A stretch of DNA of 64,000 bases from Croceimicrobium sp965228705 (GTDB lineage Bacteria > Bacteroidota > Bacteroidia > Flavobacteriales > Schleiferiaceae). Positions 1 through 8,306 of this stretch are shown piece after piece. The notes under the pieces are model-generated. The model was not told where the DNA came from. It saw only the letters and a program-made list of their open reading frames with translations, and ran no database searches. Both the position numbers and the translations under genes were made by a program. Where the stretch lies: assembly GCF_965228705.1 (NCBI RefSeq), contig NZ_OZ245832.1:1116001-1180000 (forward strand), given 5' to 3'. Every line of letters starts with the position of its first letter. Position 1 is the first letter of the stretch.

Positions 1-1045
1 CGGAAGAACGCTTGATAGGGTCTAACTCAAAGTTAATGGCTTCCTTAATGTACTGAGTTGCTTTGGTATAATCTCCATTGCGATAGGACATAATAAACAT
101 CGCACGAGCCGAGGGTGCAGAAGGCTGTAATTTGTACAACTCTTCAGAAATACCAAAGAAGATAGGATTGTCAGTACAATCTTCGTACTCTCCTTCTTCA
201 TTCTTGCGCTCTTTCTGCAACATTTTAGCTGCACGCTTTAACCAAAGGGTATCCGTTTTATTAGCCGCAAAGGTCTCCTCATTATAGATCAAGTTCAATT
301 TTTCGCAAGTAGCGATAGGTCCGAGGATTTTCTCAATATTAGACTCCACTACCGTATAGCGCTCCAATTCACGCTCTGCTTTCTCTAGCTCTTTCAACTC
401 CTTGGTATCCAAAGCAACATTATCAGAATCGCGTTTACGAATCAGTCCTTCAATTACCACGTTCAAGGCGTTATTGTTTACCTCGATACCTTCATTTACA
501 AGGTTATAAGCGCGGAAAACATCTTCCACTTCGAAAAGCTTCTCATTAAATAAACGAGCAGCGGTGATAAAGAAATAGTTGTAGAACGCAGCGGGTTGTT
601 CGGGACCGCCAATTTCTAAAGCATATTTAAAGAGATCGTAAGATTCTTTATTGTTATCCTCATGGTATTTGAAGTAATCTAGGGCCTTGCGTGTTGCAAC
701 GTCTGCTTCACTACCAGGATAAATCTCATTACGACGATCGTAAACTTCGATCAAGAGCTTCTTAAACTTACTTTCGGCAGCGGTATCCTTATTTTCAATT
801 GCCTCATCAATCTTGGCCTTCGCAATGTAAGGACCGTAGATAAAGTTATTCTTACTGGAGCCGGGGCAGATATCGTAAACGATTTGCCAGGAATCGTAGG
901 CTTCAAGGAACTGTCTTTTTTTAGCCAGTTCGTAATAGATGTAAAGGTTTTCTCTACAACGGAGGCTGTCTTCTCCGTAATCCTGGGCCTTGAGCAATCC
1001 ACCCAATCCGATTAGGAATGCCAGGGTGTACAGGGTTGCTTTCAT
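1..1045 (-). CDS. Secreted tetratricopeptide-type protein, C-terminus outside the window
   Basis: The minus-strand frame is open from an ATG at 1045 to the window edge, so about 348 residues are visible and the C-terminus is missing. The N-terminus (MKATLYTLAFLIGLGGLLKA) is a Sec signal peptide. The mature part is rich in helix-forming A/E/K/Y residues and repeatedly shows a pattern like 'EAYDSWQIVYDICPGS', typical of degenerate TPR repeats in Bacteroidota periplasmic proteins. It starts 14 nt after the stop of the outer-membrane barrel gene and follows coaX, so the three are probably co-transcribed. A scaffold role in envelope assembly is inference; the family is known only by its repeats. 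Confidence 0.8.
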   Translation of the reverse strand, partial: MKATLYTLAFLIGLGGLLKAQDYGEDSLRCRENLYIYYELAKKRQFLEAYDSWQIVYDICPGSSKNNFIYGPYIAKAKIDEAIENKDTAAESKFKKLLIEVYDRRNEIYPGSEADVATRKALDYFKYHEDNNKESYDLFKYALEIGGPEQPAAFYNYFFITAARLFNEKLFEVEDVFRAYNLVNEGIEVNNNALNVVIEGLIRKRDSDNVALDTKELKELEKAERELERYTVVESNIEKILGPIATCEKLNLIYNEETFAANKTDTLWLKRAAKMLQKERKNEEGEYEDCTDNPIFFGISEELYKLQPSAPSARAMFIMSYRNGDYTKATQYIKEAINFELDPIKRSS

Positions 1046-1059
1046 TTGGGTTGTTTTTA

Positions 1060-2403
1060 TTATCGGTATTTATAATCTATGAACCACTTATCATTAAACG
1101 TGACAGATAGGTAGAAGCTTATATACTGTTCGCGAATCAAATTGTTTGCGAGTGTTCCGCGTTGGCCTGCAACCACCCCTAAATTGATGGTGCTTACTTT
1201 TTGCTCTCCGGGTGCCACGTTTCTTTGGCGGATCGGTAATCCTAGCCCAAAAGTAATGCCATAATTATAAAGATCTTGCCCTGAGACGTTTAAGGGGGTT
1301 TTTTCATAGAATCCGCCTATGCGATATTCAGTGTTATTGAAAAAACCTGTTCCACGTTCCAGTGACTTGAAGGTCATTTGAGGAGTCATAAAGGCACCCA
1401 ATTCCATGCGGTAGCCATTAACAAGTGGGCTTCCGCCGATAGAGGATTTAAACTCTGAACCATTGTAAGTTTCGAAATCGGCGTTCACAGCCCAGGAAAC
1501 CTGACGGTTCTCTTCATTCATCTTACCATAGCTTAAGCCAAATCCTAATTCGGAAGGTAAAGTATAGCTTCCTTCTTTAGAACTTCCTCCAATTAGAGTA
1601 TCTCTTGCGATGGTACCATCTATGGTATAGTCGAAATTGAGGTCGGTAGAATTTATACTTGTCGCATTCTGGAAGCGCAAGGCCGCTGATAAGAACCGAT
1701 CCTTGGGCATTAAGTATTGGTACTGAGCGCCATAATTAAAGAATAGACCACTAATCTGACTTTCGCGATCACTACGAGTATCGAGAAAAGTATAATCATC
1801 GAAGTTTACAATATTGTTTTCGCGCAGCGATCCGAATACATAATGCATATTCAGGCCCAAACTTAAACCCTTGGCTACTTCAAAGCTATTTCCCCAAATC
1901 ACCGAATTAAGGCCTCCTTCTCCATTAAACTGATCTGTGATACCAACACTGGAATCGGAAGGAAGTACCCGACTGCTATTAATTTGATAGCCTTTAAAGC
2001 TGTAGGGTTGAATGGAAACGGCTGATCCCCACCAATCCATAATAGGTACCCCTACCGATAGATTTCGCATCCCGGAGCGGGAATTATCGATATTAACCGC
2101 TGGCGATTCCTGCATTTGGTTAATACGGGTCGCCTCGAAGCCCACATCGAAGGTGGTTAACTTAAGGTTGGTGTAAGAGGCGGGACTTCCGAAATTAATG
2201 TTCAGGAAATCGGGACTAGCCAGAGAAGCGCCTCCCATACCCATATATCGGGCATTTAAGCCATGGTACAAATCCCCGAAACCAAAGCGGGAATAAGGCG
2301 AAACCGAATTGGTTTGCGCATAGCCTAAGCTGGCAATAAATACCAGCATGGTGAGGTATAAAGCTCTATTTCTGACGGAGGTTGTACTCAAGGATGTAAT
2401 CAA
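1060..2403 (-). CDS. Outer-membrane beta-barrel protein, FadL/OmpP1-like
   Basis: A 447-residue protein with a signal peptide (positively charged start, hydrophobic core, cleavage near SLGYAQT). It has the N-terminal pattern NSVSPYSRFGFGDL...ARYMGMGGASLA found in Bacteroidota FadL/OmpP1-like transport barrels, where the protein N-terminus plugs the pore. The rest alternates polar and aromatic residues as in transmembrane strands and ends in an aromatic-rich strand (WFIDYKYR). The ATG at 2403 lies 38 nt inside the end of coaX. Met18 (2352) is an alternative without overlap, but it would leave the signal peptide without basic residues, so I keep the longer form. The ligand, perhaps a hydrophobic compound, is unknown. 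Confidence 0.8.
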   Translation of the reverse strand: MITSLSTTSVRNRALYLTMLVFIASLGYAQTNSVSPYSRFGFGDLYHGLNARYMGMGGASLASPDFLNINFGSPASYTNLKLTTFDVGFEATRINQMQESPAVNIDNSRSGMRNLSVGVPIMDWWGSAVSIQPYSFKGYQINSSRVLPSDSSVGITDQFNGEGGLNSVIWGNSFEVAKGLSLGLNMHYVFGSLRENNIVNFDDYTFLDTRSDRESQISGLFFNYGAQYQYLMPKDRFLSAALRFQNATSINSTDLNFDYTIDGTIARDTLIGGSSKEGSYTLPSELGFGLSYGKMNEENRQVSWAVNADFETYNGSEFKSSIGGSPLVNGYRMELGAFMTPQMTFKSLERGTGFFNNTEYRIGGFYEKTPLNVSGQDLYNYGITFGLGLPIRQRNVAPGEQKVSTINLGVVAGQRGTLANNLIREQYISFYLSVTFNDKWFIDYKYR

Positions 2404-3127
2404 GGCCGTTCAGCAAAAAATTTGAAGGTGCAAATATGTCATTTTTCAACCACGGGAGCAACAAGGAATGGTCTCCTCCCGTAATTACTGTTCGAATAGC
2501 GCCAAATTCTTCCTCATATTGTGTGATGCTCGCAGAAATTTCTGCCGCATAACCTCGCACCACACCACTGAGGATCGAATTCTCGGTACTGTCTCCTACT
2601 AAATTAGGATATTGAATACCCGACCAATCTACTTTGGGCAAATTGGCGGTAAAATGTTTGAGGGATTTAAAACGCATCTTTAAACCCGGACTAATTGCCC
2701 CGCCCTGATAGTTTCCATCGCCATCTATAAAGTCGGCAGTAAGACAAGTACCCAAATCTAAAACCAGGCAGGCTTCGTTTGGGAAAAGTCGGTAAGCTGC
2801 TGCGGCCAATGCTCGGCGATCATTACCCAAGGTTTTAGGACTACTATAGAGCATTTTATAAGGTAAGGGACTTTCAGGATTTAAAGCAAGGCAATAATCG
2901 AAATGCTGGCGTGCCACCTCTAAATTCCAGGATCCGGTATTAGAAAAGATGCAAGGCGCCTCTTTCGGAAACTTTTTTAAAAAAAATTCAAATTCTTTTT
3001 GCTCCTCAAAGTAGTGGAGATCCTCACAAGTTTGTTTCTGGTATTGAGCCACTTTGATGCGAGTATTTCCAGCATCAATCACTATATGCAGGGCTCTGGC
3101 GGCCAAATTATTTTTCAATGCGCTCAA
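2366..3127 (-). CDS. coaX: Type III pantothenate kinase
   Basis: CoaX phosphorylates pantothenate, the first step of coenzyme A synthesis. The 253-residue length is normal for the family. Visible ASKHA-fold motifs are the N-terminal phosphate loop IDAGNTRIK, the central LGNDRRALAAAA substrate segment, and LVLDLGTCLTADFID followed by GGAISPGL. The frame begins at ATG 3127, just upstream of the divergent tRNA-Phe promoter, and its 3' end overlaps the barrel gene. In many Bacteroidota coaX heads a small cluster of envelope genes, as here. The sole weak point is the exact N-terminus, because about 12 residues precede the conserved core. Confidence 0.95.
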   Translation of the reverse strand: MSALKNNLAARALHIVIDAGNTRIKVAQYQKQTCEDLHYFEEQKEFEFFLKKFPKEAPCIFSNTGSWNLEVARQHFDYCLALNPESPLPYKMLYSSPKTLGNDRRALAAAAYRLFPNEACLVLDLGTCLTADFIDGDGNYQGGAISPGLKMRFKSLKHFTANLPKVDWSGIQYPNLVGDSTENSILSGVVRGYAAEISASITQYEEEFGAIRTVITGGDHSLLLPWLKNDIFAPSNFLLNGLDYILEYNLRQK

Positions 3128-3133
3128 AAAATG

Positions 3134-3164
3134 TTTTGCACGAATGTAAAAAGTTTTACATTTG
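3134..3164 (+). promoter_or_regulatory. Promoter of tRNA-Phe (Bacteroidota type)
   Basis: A TTTTG box at 3134-3138 is followed after 18 nt by TACATTTG at 3157-3164, an exact match to the Bacteroidota -7 consensus TAnnTTTG. Transcription would begin near 3170, about 40 nt before the mature tRNA. The match is seen in the sequence; its use as promoter is inferred. Confidence 0.75.
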
Positions 3165-3208
3165 CGCCCCGCTAAGGGAAAGAGAAATCTTCAAATTCCC
3201 GAAAGCAT

Positions 3209-3284
3209 GGTGCCATAGCTCAGTTGGTAGAGCAAAGGACTGAAAATCCTTGTGTCCCCGGTTCGATTCCTGGTGGCACCACCA
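3209..3284 (+). tRNA. tRNA-Phe (GAA)
   Basis: A complete 76-nt cloverleaf: acceptor GGTGCCA (3209-3215) pairs with TGGCACC (3274-3280); D arm GCTC/GAGC; anticodon arm AAGGA/TCCTT around loop CTGAAAA, giving anticodon GAA at 3242-3244; T arm CCCGG/CCTGG with TTCGATT loop. The discriminator A and the CCA end (3282-3284) are encoded. It stands alone with its own promoter and terminator. Confidence 0.98.
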
Positions 3285-3294
3285 CAAAGAAAAA

Positions 3295-3321
3295 GCCTCA
3301 ACGATTGTTGAGGCTTTTTTT
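3295..3321 (+). terminator. Intrinsic terminator after tRNA-Phe
   Basis: GCCTCAAC (3295-3302) and GTTGAGGC (3307-3314) form a perfect 8-bp stem with a GATT loop, followed by seven T. It begins 11 nt after the tRNA and ends the transcript. Confidence 0.93.
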
Positions 3322-3396
3322 GTTTGAACCGTTTATGGCTGAATAAAGTCTTCGAAGTAGAAAGCTTACTATTGCATTTACAGCAAGCTTTTGCCA

Positions 3397-3834
3397 ATGC
3401 TTAAAAATCAAAAACAGCACCCCTACCTCCTCCTCTGGATCTTCGCAATCCTCTTCCCTCTCATTAGTTTAAGCAATTTAGAAGGCGATGGATGGACCAT
3501 CAATTTGCATGACACTTATTATGTGATCAGCCAAAAGGAGATTATTATCCTTCATTCTGTTTACTTAGTACTGTTGGGTGGGCTATACTGGCTTATGCGG
3601 AAAAGGAAACTTAGCAATGCCCTCAACATTTTTCATGGGCTGGCCTGTTTCCTTATTCCCATGTATTTAATTCTAATGAATCGCAATGAATGGGATCCTT
3701 CCACACATGCGTTATTTTATAAACTTTACTTAATCGCAATTGCACTCCTCATCTGGCTTTTAGCCCAGATTGGCTTTGTAATCAATTTGCTATTAGGATT
3801 CAGGAAAAATGCGGTCCTCGAGGAAAATACCTAA
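3397..3834 (+). CDS. Small four-helix membrane protein with a cytochrome-oxidase-like HDTYYV motif
   Basis: The 145-residue protein has four predicted membrane helices (around residues 8-27, 48-66, 77-95 and 106-130). Between helices 1 and 2 it carries NLHDTYYVIS, which closely resembles the conserved HDTYYVVAHFH stretch of haem-copper oxidase subunit I. The haem and copper histidines of subunit I are otherwise not evident, so this is not an oxidase. The function is unknown. I place the start at ATG 3397; a TTG two codons upstream is possible. Its stop codon interlocks with that of the convergent kinase gene (CTAA, 3831-3834). It shares no operon with other genes here. Confidence 0.72.
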   Translation: MLKNQKQHPYLLLWIFAILFPLISLSNLEGDGWTINLHDTYYVISQKEIIILHSVYLVLLGGLYWLMRKRKLSNALNIFHGLACFLIPMYLILMNRNEWDPSTHALFYKLYLIAIALLIWLLAQIGFVINLLLGFRKNAVLEENT

Positions 3835-4757
3835 GCCATTTCGGCCAATTGTGGCAATACAATAATAAAGCGAGAGCCTTTGCCCGGTTCGCTTTCGATG
3901 CGCAATTCTCCATGATTGTCGCGGAGGTAATTTAATGAAGAGCTAATACCAAAGCCAGTACCCGATTCATCATGGGTGCCTTTAGTGGTAAACCATTTTT
4001 CCGGATTAAGCACCGTTTCAATGGTTTCATCATTCATTCCTACCCCGGTATCTGCCACTACCGTATGAAGCTTTCCGTCTTTCACCTCGGTATATACCTG
4101 TATTTCGCCACCTTCCGGCGTAAATTTCAAGGCATTGTGATAAACATTGCGAAATACAAAGGCAAAGCTGTCTTTATCCGCAAATACGGCTTCATTCAGA
4201 TTTTGGGTATCCAGATTGATATGCTTGGCCCGTCTTTGATCTTCAAATAAATCCACTATTGCTTCGACAGAGTCTTTCACTTGAAAATAGTCGGCCTGCA
4301 TAGGTTTCAACTCGCTTTGCTTCAAAGACCAGGATAATATATCATTGAGGAAATCCAATACACGCTCTGTCTTATGCGAAAGGTCCTTAAACATTTCCCG
4401 TGCTTCTTCTTCACTTAACCTTTGCTCAATAAGCAGGTCCATAATTGATTTTAGAGAGGCAATGGGACTACGCAGATCATGCGAAAGCAAAGAGAAAAGC
4501 TTTTTATTGGTCGCGTTTAATTCGGCCAGTTCACGATTCTTTTCTTTTACCTTCCGTACACTTCTTCGAATTACGATGGCTATAGGAGGCGCTACCAATG
4601 CAGGTATAATCGTGGACATATACAATCCCATCATCGGTTCTTGCAGATCTACAAAGAGTAGAATCAAACCGTAAACCGAAACGGATAAAACCACAGAAAC
4701 CAAACCCATCCACCAGGGGTTGGTTAAATAATCCTCCCATTTAAAATTACGCTGCAT
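3831..4757 (-). CDS. Membrane sensor histidine kinase
   Basis: The 308-residue protein has two or three N-terminal membrane helices (about 16-37 and 46-66), a short coiled linker, a HisKA dimerisation domain with phospho-acceptor His93 in LLSHDLRSPIASL, and a complete HATPase_c domain: N box HNALKFTPEGG, G1 VADTGVGMND and G2 GTGFGISSS. There is no large extracytoplasmic domain, so the stimulus is probably sensed in or near the membrane. No response regulator gene adjoins it. It is one of four sensor genes within 7.6 kb. Phosphotransfer partners cannot be inferred from position. Confidence 0.92.
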   Translation of the reverse strand: MQRNFKWEDYLTNPWWMGLVSVVLSVSVYGLILLFVDLQEPMMGLYMSTIIPALVAPPIAIVIRRSVRKVKEKNRELAELNATNKKLFSLLSHDLRSPIASLKSIMDLLIEQRLSEEEAREMFKDLSHKTERVLDFLNDILSWSLKQSELKPMQADYFQVKDSVEAIVDLFEDQRRAKHINLDTQNLNEAVFADKDSFAFVFRNVYHNALKFTPEGGEIQVYTEVKDGKLHTVVADTGVGMNDETIETVLNPEKWFTTKGTHDESGTGFGISSSLNYLRDNHGELRIESEPGKGSRFIIVLPQLAEMA

Positions 4758-5001
4758 AGCTTTAAAGAGTCCTTATTCCCTAGTGGACTAATATAATGCA
4801 TATTACTGCTATGACTCCAGACCCGAATTCGTTAAATTTTTTAAGTCTCTGGATTTTTAGTTTAAACCACTTCCTATCGCAAGGATTCCTTTCGTAACTT
4901 AGGAAACGGGTGAAGAAAAAACTGCTAGTCATATTGGCAGATTTACTTACATTCGCCCAGCTTACACACTCATTTACAGAGTGTAATGATTACACCGAAG
5001 C

Positions 5002-6426
5002 ATGTCTCAGGGTAAGAACAGGGAGATTGAAGAATTGCAGGCTCGTATTTTACAGCGGGCATTAGACGTATTTTTTGTCTTAGCGATATTAGCTACTGCG
5101 GTTTTAGCGGTACGCACCTATTTATTTAATGAATGGACCACCCTCATAGTGGTAATAACAGTGGCCATAAGCTTTTTCTTTATGCGCCGCTATCGCGATA
5201 AAATTCGTAGCTCCTACATTTCCACTACCCTGGTAGCCACTATCTTTATTGTTCTGGCAGCGGGTCTCCTTAAATTAGGGCTTTTAGCTGCCGCTATCTA
5301 CTATATTACCCTGGTGCCCATCTTTACTTACCTTACTACCTCCTATCGCAAGGCTATTTATACCTTGGGCCTTTGCCTATTGATGTACGGTGCTTTTGCC
5401 TTTCTGTATGTGCAAGGATATCTTAGTGCCGATTTCGACTTGAATACTTATATAAGCAATCCTGTATCCTGGTTGTTAAATATGTCTATCGTTGCTTTAA
5501 CCAGCCTGGCCATTCTCGATATCGTTAATTACTTCCGCAATGGATTACTTCAGTCCTATTCCGAATTGGAAAAACATCGCGATCACCTCGAGGAATCCAT
5601 AGTCGAAAAAACGGCCAATTTGCATCATCTTAACGAAGAGCTTCAAAAATCAAATAAAGACCTACAGGCCAATCTACTGGAACTTAAAGAAGCTCAAAAT
5701 CAATTGTTAGCGAAGGAAAAACTAGCCTCCTTAGGAATGCTTACCGCGGGTATTGCTCACGAAATCAAAAATCCATTAAACTATATAAGCAGCTCTCATA
5801 AATTACTGGAATCGCGTTTAAAGGAAGATGGGCAGATCGATACTGAAGTAGAGCAATTACTCAGCTTTATTGAAACCGGCAGCAAGCGCATGAATGGTAT
5901 CATCAAAGGTCTTAATCACTTTAGTCGGGAGAAGGAGAACTTTGATGAAGCCTGCAATATTCCTGAGATTATAGAGAGCTGCCTAAACATGCTGAGCCAC
6001 CTTACTACGGGCAGAATTGAGCTTAGTCATGATTACCAAAAAGAATTGCCTATTATTTATGGTAATGTGGGTAAACTGCATCAGGTATTTACCAATTTAA
6101 TAACCAATGCCGCACAGGCTATTGAAGGCACCGGCCGCATTCATATTGAAATACGTGCTTCCGCGGATTCGATTTGTACTCGCATTAGCGATAGTGGTTC
6201 CGGAATTTCTGCCGAGAATCTCAAAAAAATACAAGATCCCTTTTTCACCACAAAGGCACCGGGTATTGGCACTGGCTTGGGCTTAAGTATTACCCGCAGA
6301 ATTATTGAAGAACATCAAGGTAAAATAGCTTTCCAATCAGAGCCAGGTAAGGGAACTACAGTGGAAGTCTTTTTACCCTCTAGTATAGCGCATACTAAGA
6401 CTCCTGTGCTCAATAAAGACGCTTAG
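5002..6426 (+). CDS. Multi-pass membrane sensor histidine kinase
   Basis: The 474-residue protein begins with about six membrane helices (roughly 22-40, 46-62, 74-92, 95-115, 118-140, 155-175). A coiled-coil linker (185-240) follows, then HisKA with His253 in LTAGIAHEIKNPLNYI, and HATPase_c with N box NLITNAAQAIEGTG, G1 ISDSGSGIS and G2 GLGLSITRRI. The 'AGIAHEIKNPL' type H box belongs to the NtrB-like kinase group. It is divergent from the kinase at 3831 with 244 nt between starts and has no adjacent response regulator. The end interlocks with the next convergent kinase (TTAG, 6423-6426). The signal is unknown. Confidence 0.92.
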   Translation: MSQGKNREIEELQARILQRALDVFFVLAILATAVLAVRTYLFNEWTTLIVVITVAISFFFMRRYRDKIRSSYISTTLVATIFIVLAAGLLKLGLLAAAIYYITLVPIFTYLTTSYRKAIYTLGLCLLMYGAFAFLYVQGYLSADFDLNTYISNPVSWLLNMSIVALTSLAILDIVNYFRNGLLQSYSELEKHRDHLEESIVEKTANLHHLNEELQKSNKDLQANLLELKEAQNQLLAKEKLASLGMLTAGIAHEIKNPLNYISSSHKLLESRLKEDGQIDTEVEQLLSFIETGSKRMNGIIKGLNHFSREKENFDEACNIPEIIESCLNMLSHLTTGRIELSHDYQKELPIIYGNVGKLHQVFTNLITNAAQAIEGTGRIHIEIRASADSICTRISDSGSGISAENLKKIQDPFFTTKAPGIGTGLGLSITRRIIEEHQGKIAFQSEPGKGTTVEVFLPSSIAHTKTPVLNKDA

Positions 6427-8168
6427 TTTTGCTCAGTAGTGCGGGGTAAACAAATTCGAACCCGCGTTCCCTCTCCTAATTCACTATCAATCTGGAGCTT
6501 TCCTCCTACTTTCTCCAGGAACTCCATGCTTAGACCAATTCCTAAGCCGGTCCCCCTTTCATTTCCGGTTCCATTACCGCTACGCGTTATGCTATTAGCC
6601 CTTAATCGATTCAGCGTATCCTCATTCATGCCGCGACCCTGATCGCGAATCTCGAGGCAGTCCATATCCTCCGAATGGGAACAACTTATGGTGATAGTAG
6701 AATTTTCCTCCGAAAACTTAATAGCATTACTCAAAACATTTCTGAGCGCAAAGGATACGAAATTGGGATCCGACATTACCACATCCCCTTCTCCCAATTC
6801 GCTAAGGCTAACATGGATGTTTTTGGCTTTTAATTGGGCCTGAGCTTCAGAAATAGCGGTATGCACCAGACTTCGGATTTGAATTTCTTCTCGGAAAGCC
6901 TGCAGAGACTCACTTTGGGTGCGTACCCAGTTCAACAGGTTTTCTAACAATAAGTCAACGTTTGCAACGGTGGCTTCCAAGCCTCCCATCATGTGGCGCA
7001 AGTCTTTTTCCTCTACCAATCCTTCATTATAAACATGAATCAAGCCTTTGAGGGAGGCCATGGGATTGCGAATATCATGAGCCACAATACTGATGAGCTT
7101 ATTCTTAAACTCCAGGCTTTCCTGCAGTTCACGATTATAATCTTCTTGCTTGGTATTGAGCTTTTTATAATGCAATCGCTGGCGATTAGCAAAATGAATC
7201 AGCAGAATGGCCACCAATACGGCTAAAAGTAAAATCAGTAATTGTAAGTGGCTTTGATCTTGCTCGGATTGAAGTACTGAATTTTCCAGCCTTTCCTTTT
7301 CCAGTTGATTCACCACTTTATATTTATCCGCATTATCATCAATAATCTGCTGCATGCGACGCATGCGGATCCCGTAAACCGAATCGAGAAAATAGAAAGC
7401 GGAATCATAACGCTCCAATTTCTCATAAGACTGCGCTACCAAATGAATGACATCGCCATAAGTAATACTGACCTCATAGTGAGGACCATAGCTTAGATAA
7501 TGTCGACCATAATGAACGGCGTCTTCAAATCTTTTTAAACGGGCCGATAATAAGGTTAAATTATAAGCCGCAGAAGATAGTTCGTCAGTATCATTTTCAC
7601 TTAAAGCCAATTCATAGGCTTCCAATAAAACACTGCGGGCTTTTTCAAATTCAAAGAGGTCGCGATAAAGAGCACCCTCCAACATGAGATTGGAACTTAA
7701 TCGCCATTTGTAACCTTTAATGGAGTCAATACGTTGAGATTCATGCACCGCATCTAGAGCCTCTTGATGCATTTTAGATTCGTGCAAAATAGCTGCTTTG
7801 CGATTGTAAAAGCTCGATCGCACCGTAGACATGGGTAAGGACAAACAAAGCGCTTCTACCGACTCCAAAACGCGAAGGGCTTCATCGCGACCACCAATCA
7901 TGCGAAGAATTTCGGCTCGGTTTATATGCTGTCTTACATACTCATAATCATCCCCTTTATCGCGGTAATAGCGAATCAAGCTACTATTAAATTCTAAACT
8001 AGAATCGATATTACCACGATCTAAGGTAGCATACATCCAGTCCTTTAAGGAGTCGGTATAAGGATTCGATTCCGGCTGAGTATTTTGCGCTTGAAGACTG
8101 ATTGACGACAAGCAAATCATCAGACTAAATAAGCCTATCCAACTTCTATTCACCCCCAAAAAATTCAC
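6423..8168 (-). CDS. TPR-containing sensor histidine kinase
   Basis: The 581-residue protein has a signal peptide (cleavage near LQAQNT), an extracytoplasmic TPR region (about 55-270), a coiled coil, one membrane helix (about 308-326), HisKA with His364 in SIVAHDIRNPMASLKG, and HATPase_c with N box RNVLSNAIKFS, G1 DQGRGMNED and G2 GTGLGIGLSM. This TPR-TM-kinase layout is common in Bacteroidota and usually senses protein or ligand binding by the TPR solenoid. No LuxR or other output regulator is adjacent. About 138 nt separate it from the multi-PAS gene upstream, so co-transcription is possible but not certain. Confidence 0.92.
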   Translation of the reverse strand: MNFLGVNRSWIGLFSLMICLSSISLQAQNTQPESNPYTDSLKDWMYATLDRGNIDSSLEFNSSLIRYYRDKGDDYEYVRQHINRAEILRMIGGRDEALRVLESVEALCLSLPMSTVRSSFYNRKAAILHESKMHQEALDAVHESQRIDSIKGYKWRLSSNLMLEGALYRDLFEFEKARSVLLEAYELALSENDTDELSSAAYNLTLLSARLKRFEDAVHYGRHYLSYGPHYEVSITYGDVIHLVAQSYEKLERYDSAFYFLDSVYGIRMRRMQQIIDDNADKYKVVNQLEKERLENSVLQSEQDQSHLQLLILLLAVLVAILLIHFANRQRLHYKKLNTKQEDYNRELQESLEFKNKLISIVAHDIRNPMASLKGLIHVYNEGLVEEKDLRHMMGGLEATVANVDLLLENLLNWVRTQSESLQAFREEIQIRSLVHTAISEAQAQLKAKNIHVSLSELGEGDVVMSDPNFVSFALRNVLSNAIKFSEENSTITISCSHSEDMDCLEIRDQGRGMNEDTLNRLRANSITRSGNGTGNERGTGLGIGLSMEFLEKVGGKLQIDSELGEGTRVRICLPRTTEQN

Positions 8169-8306
8169 ATTCAGGTTTATTCGTAACAGTTTTCGAAATT
8201 ACGGTTATTCTTTAACTTCATATTTGCAAGATGTCCCGATATGGTCTTTTTTTAGTTAAGCTTAGTTAATTGTCCAACAAAGCATTAATAGAGTTCAGGA
8301 AAGATT

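Noticed and set aside
8169..8306. Search for a lost HATPase domain after the multi-PAS gene
   Set aside because: I checked the gap and the neighbouring kinase for a separate ATPase fragment. The gap is only 138 nt and the next gene is a complete kinase, so no frameshifted remnant is present.
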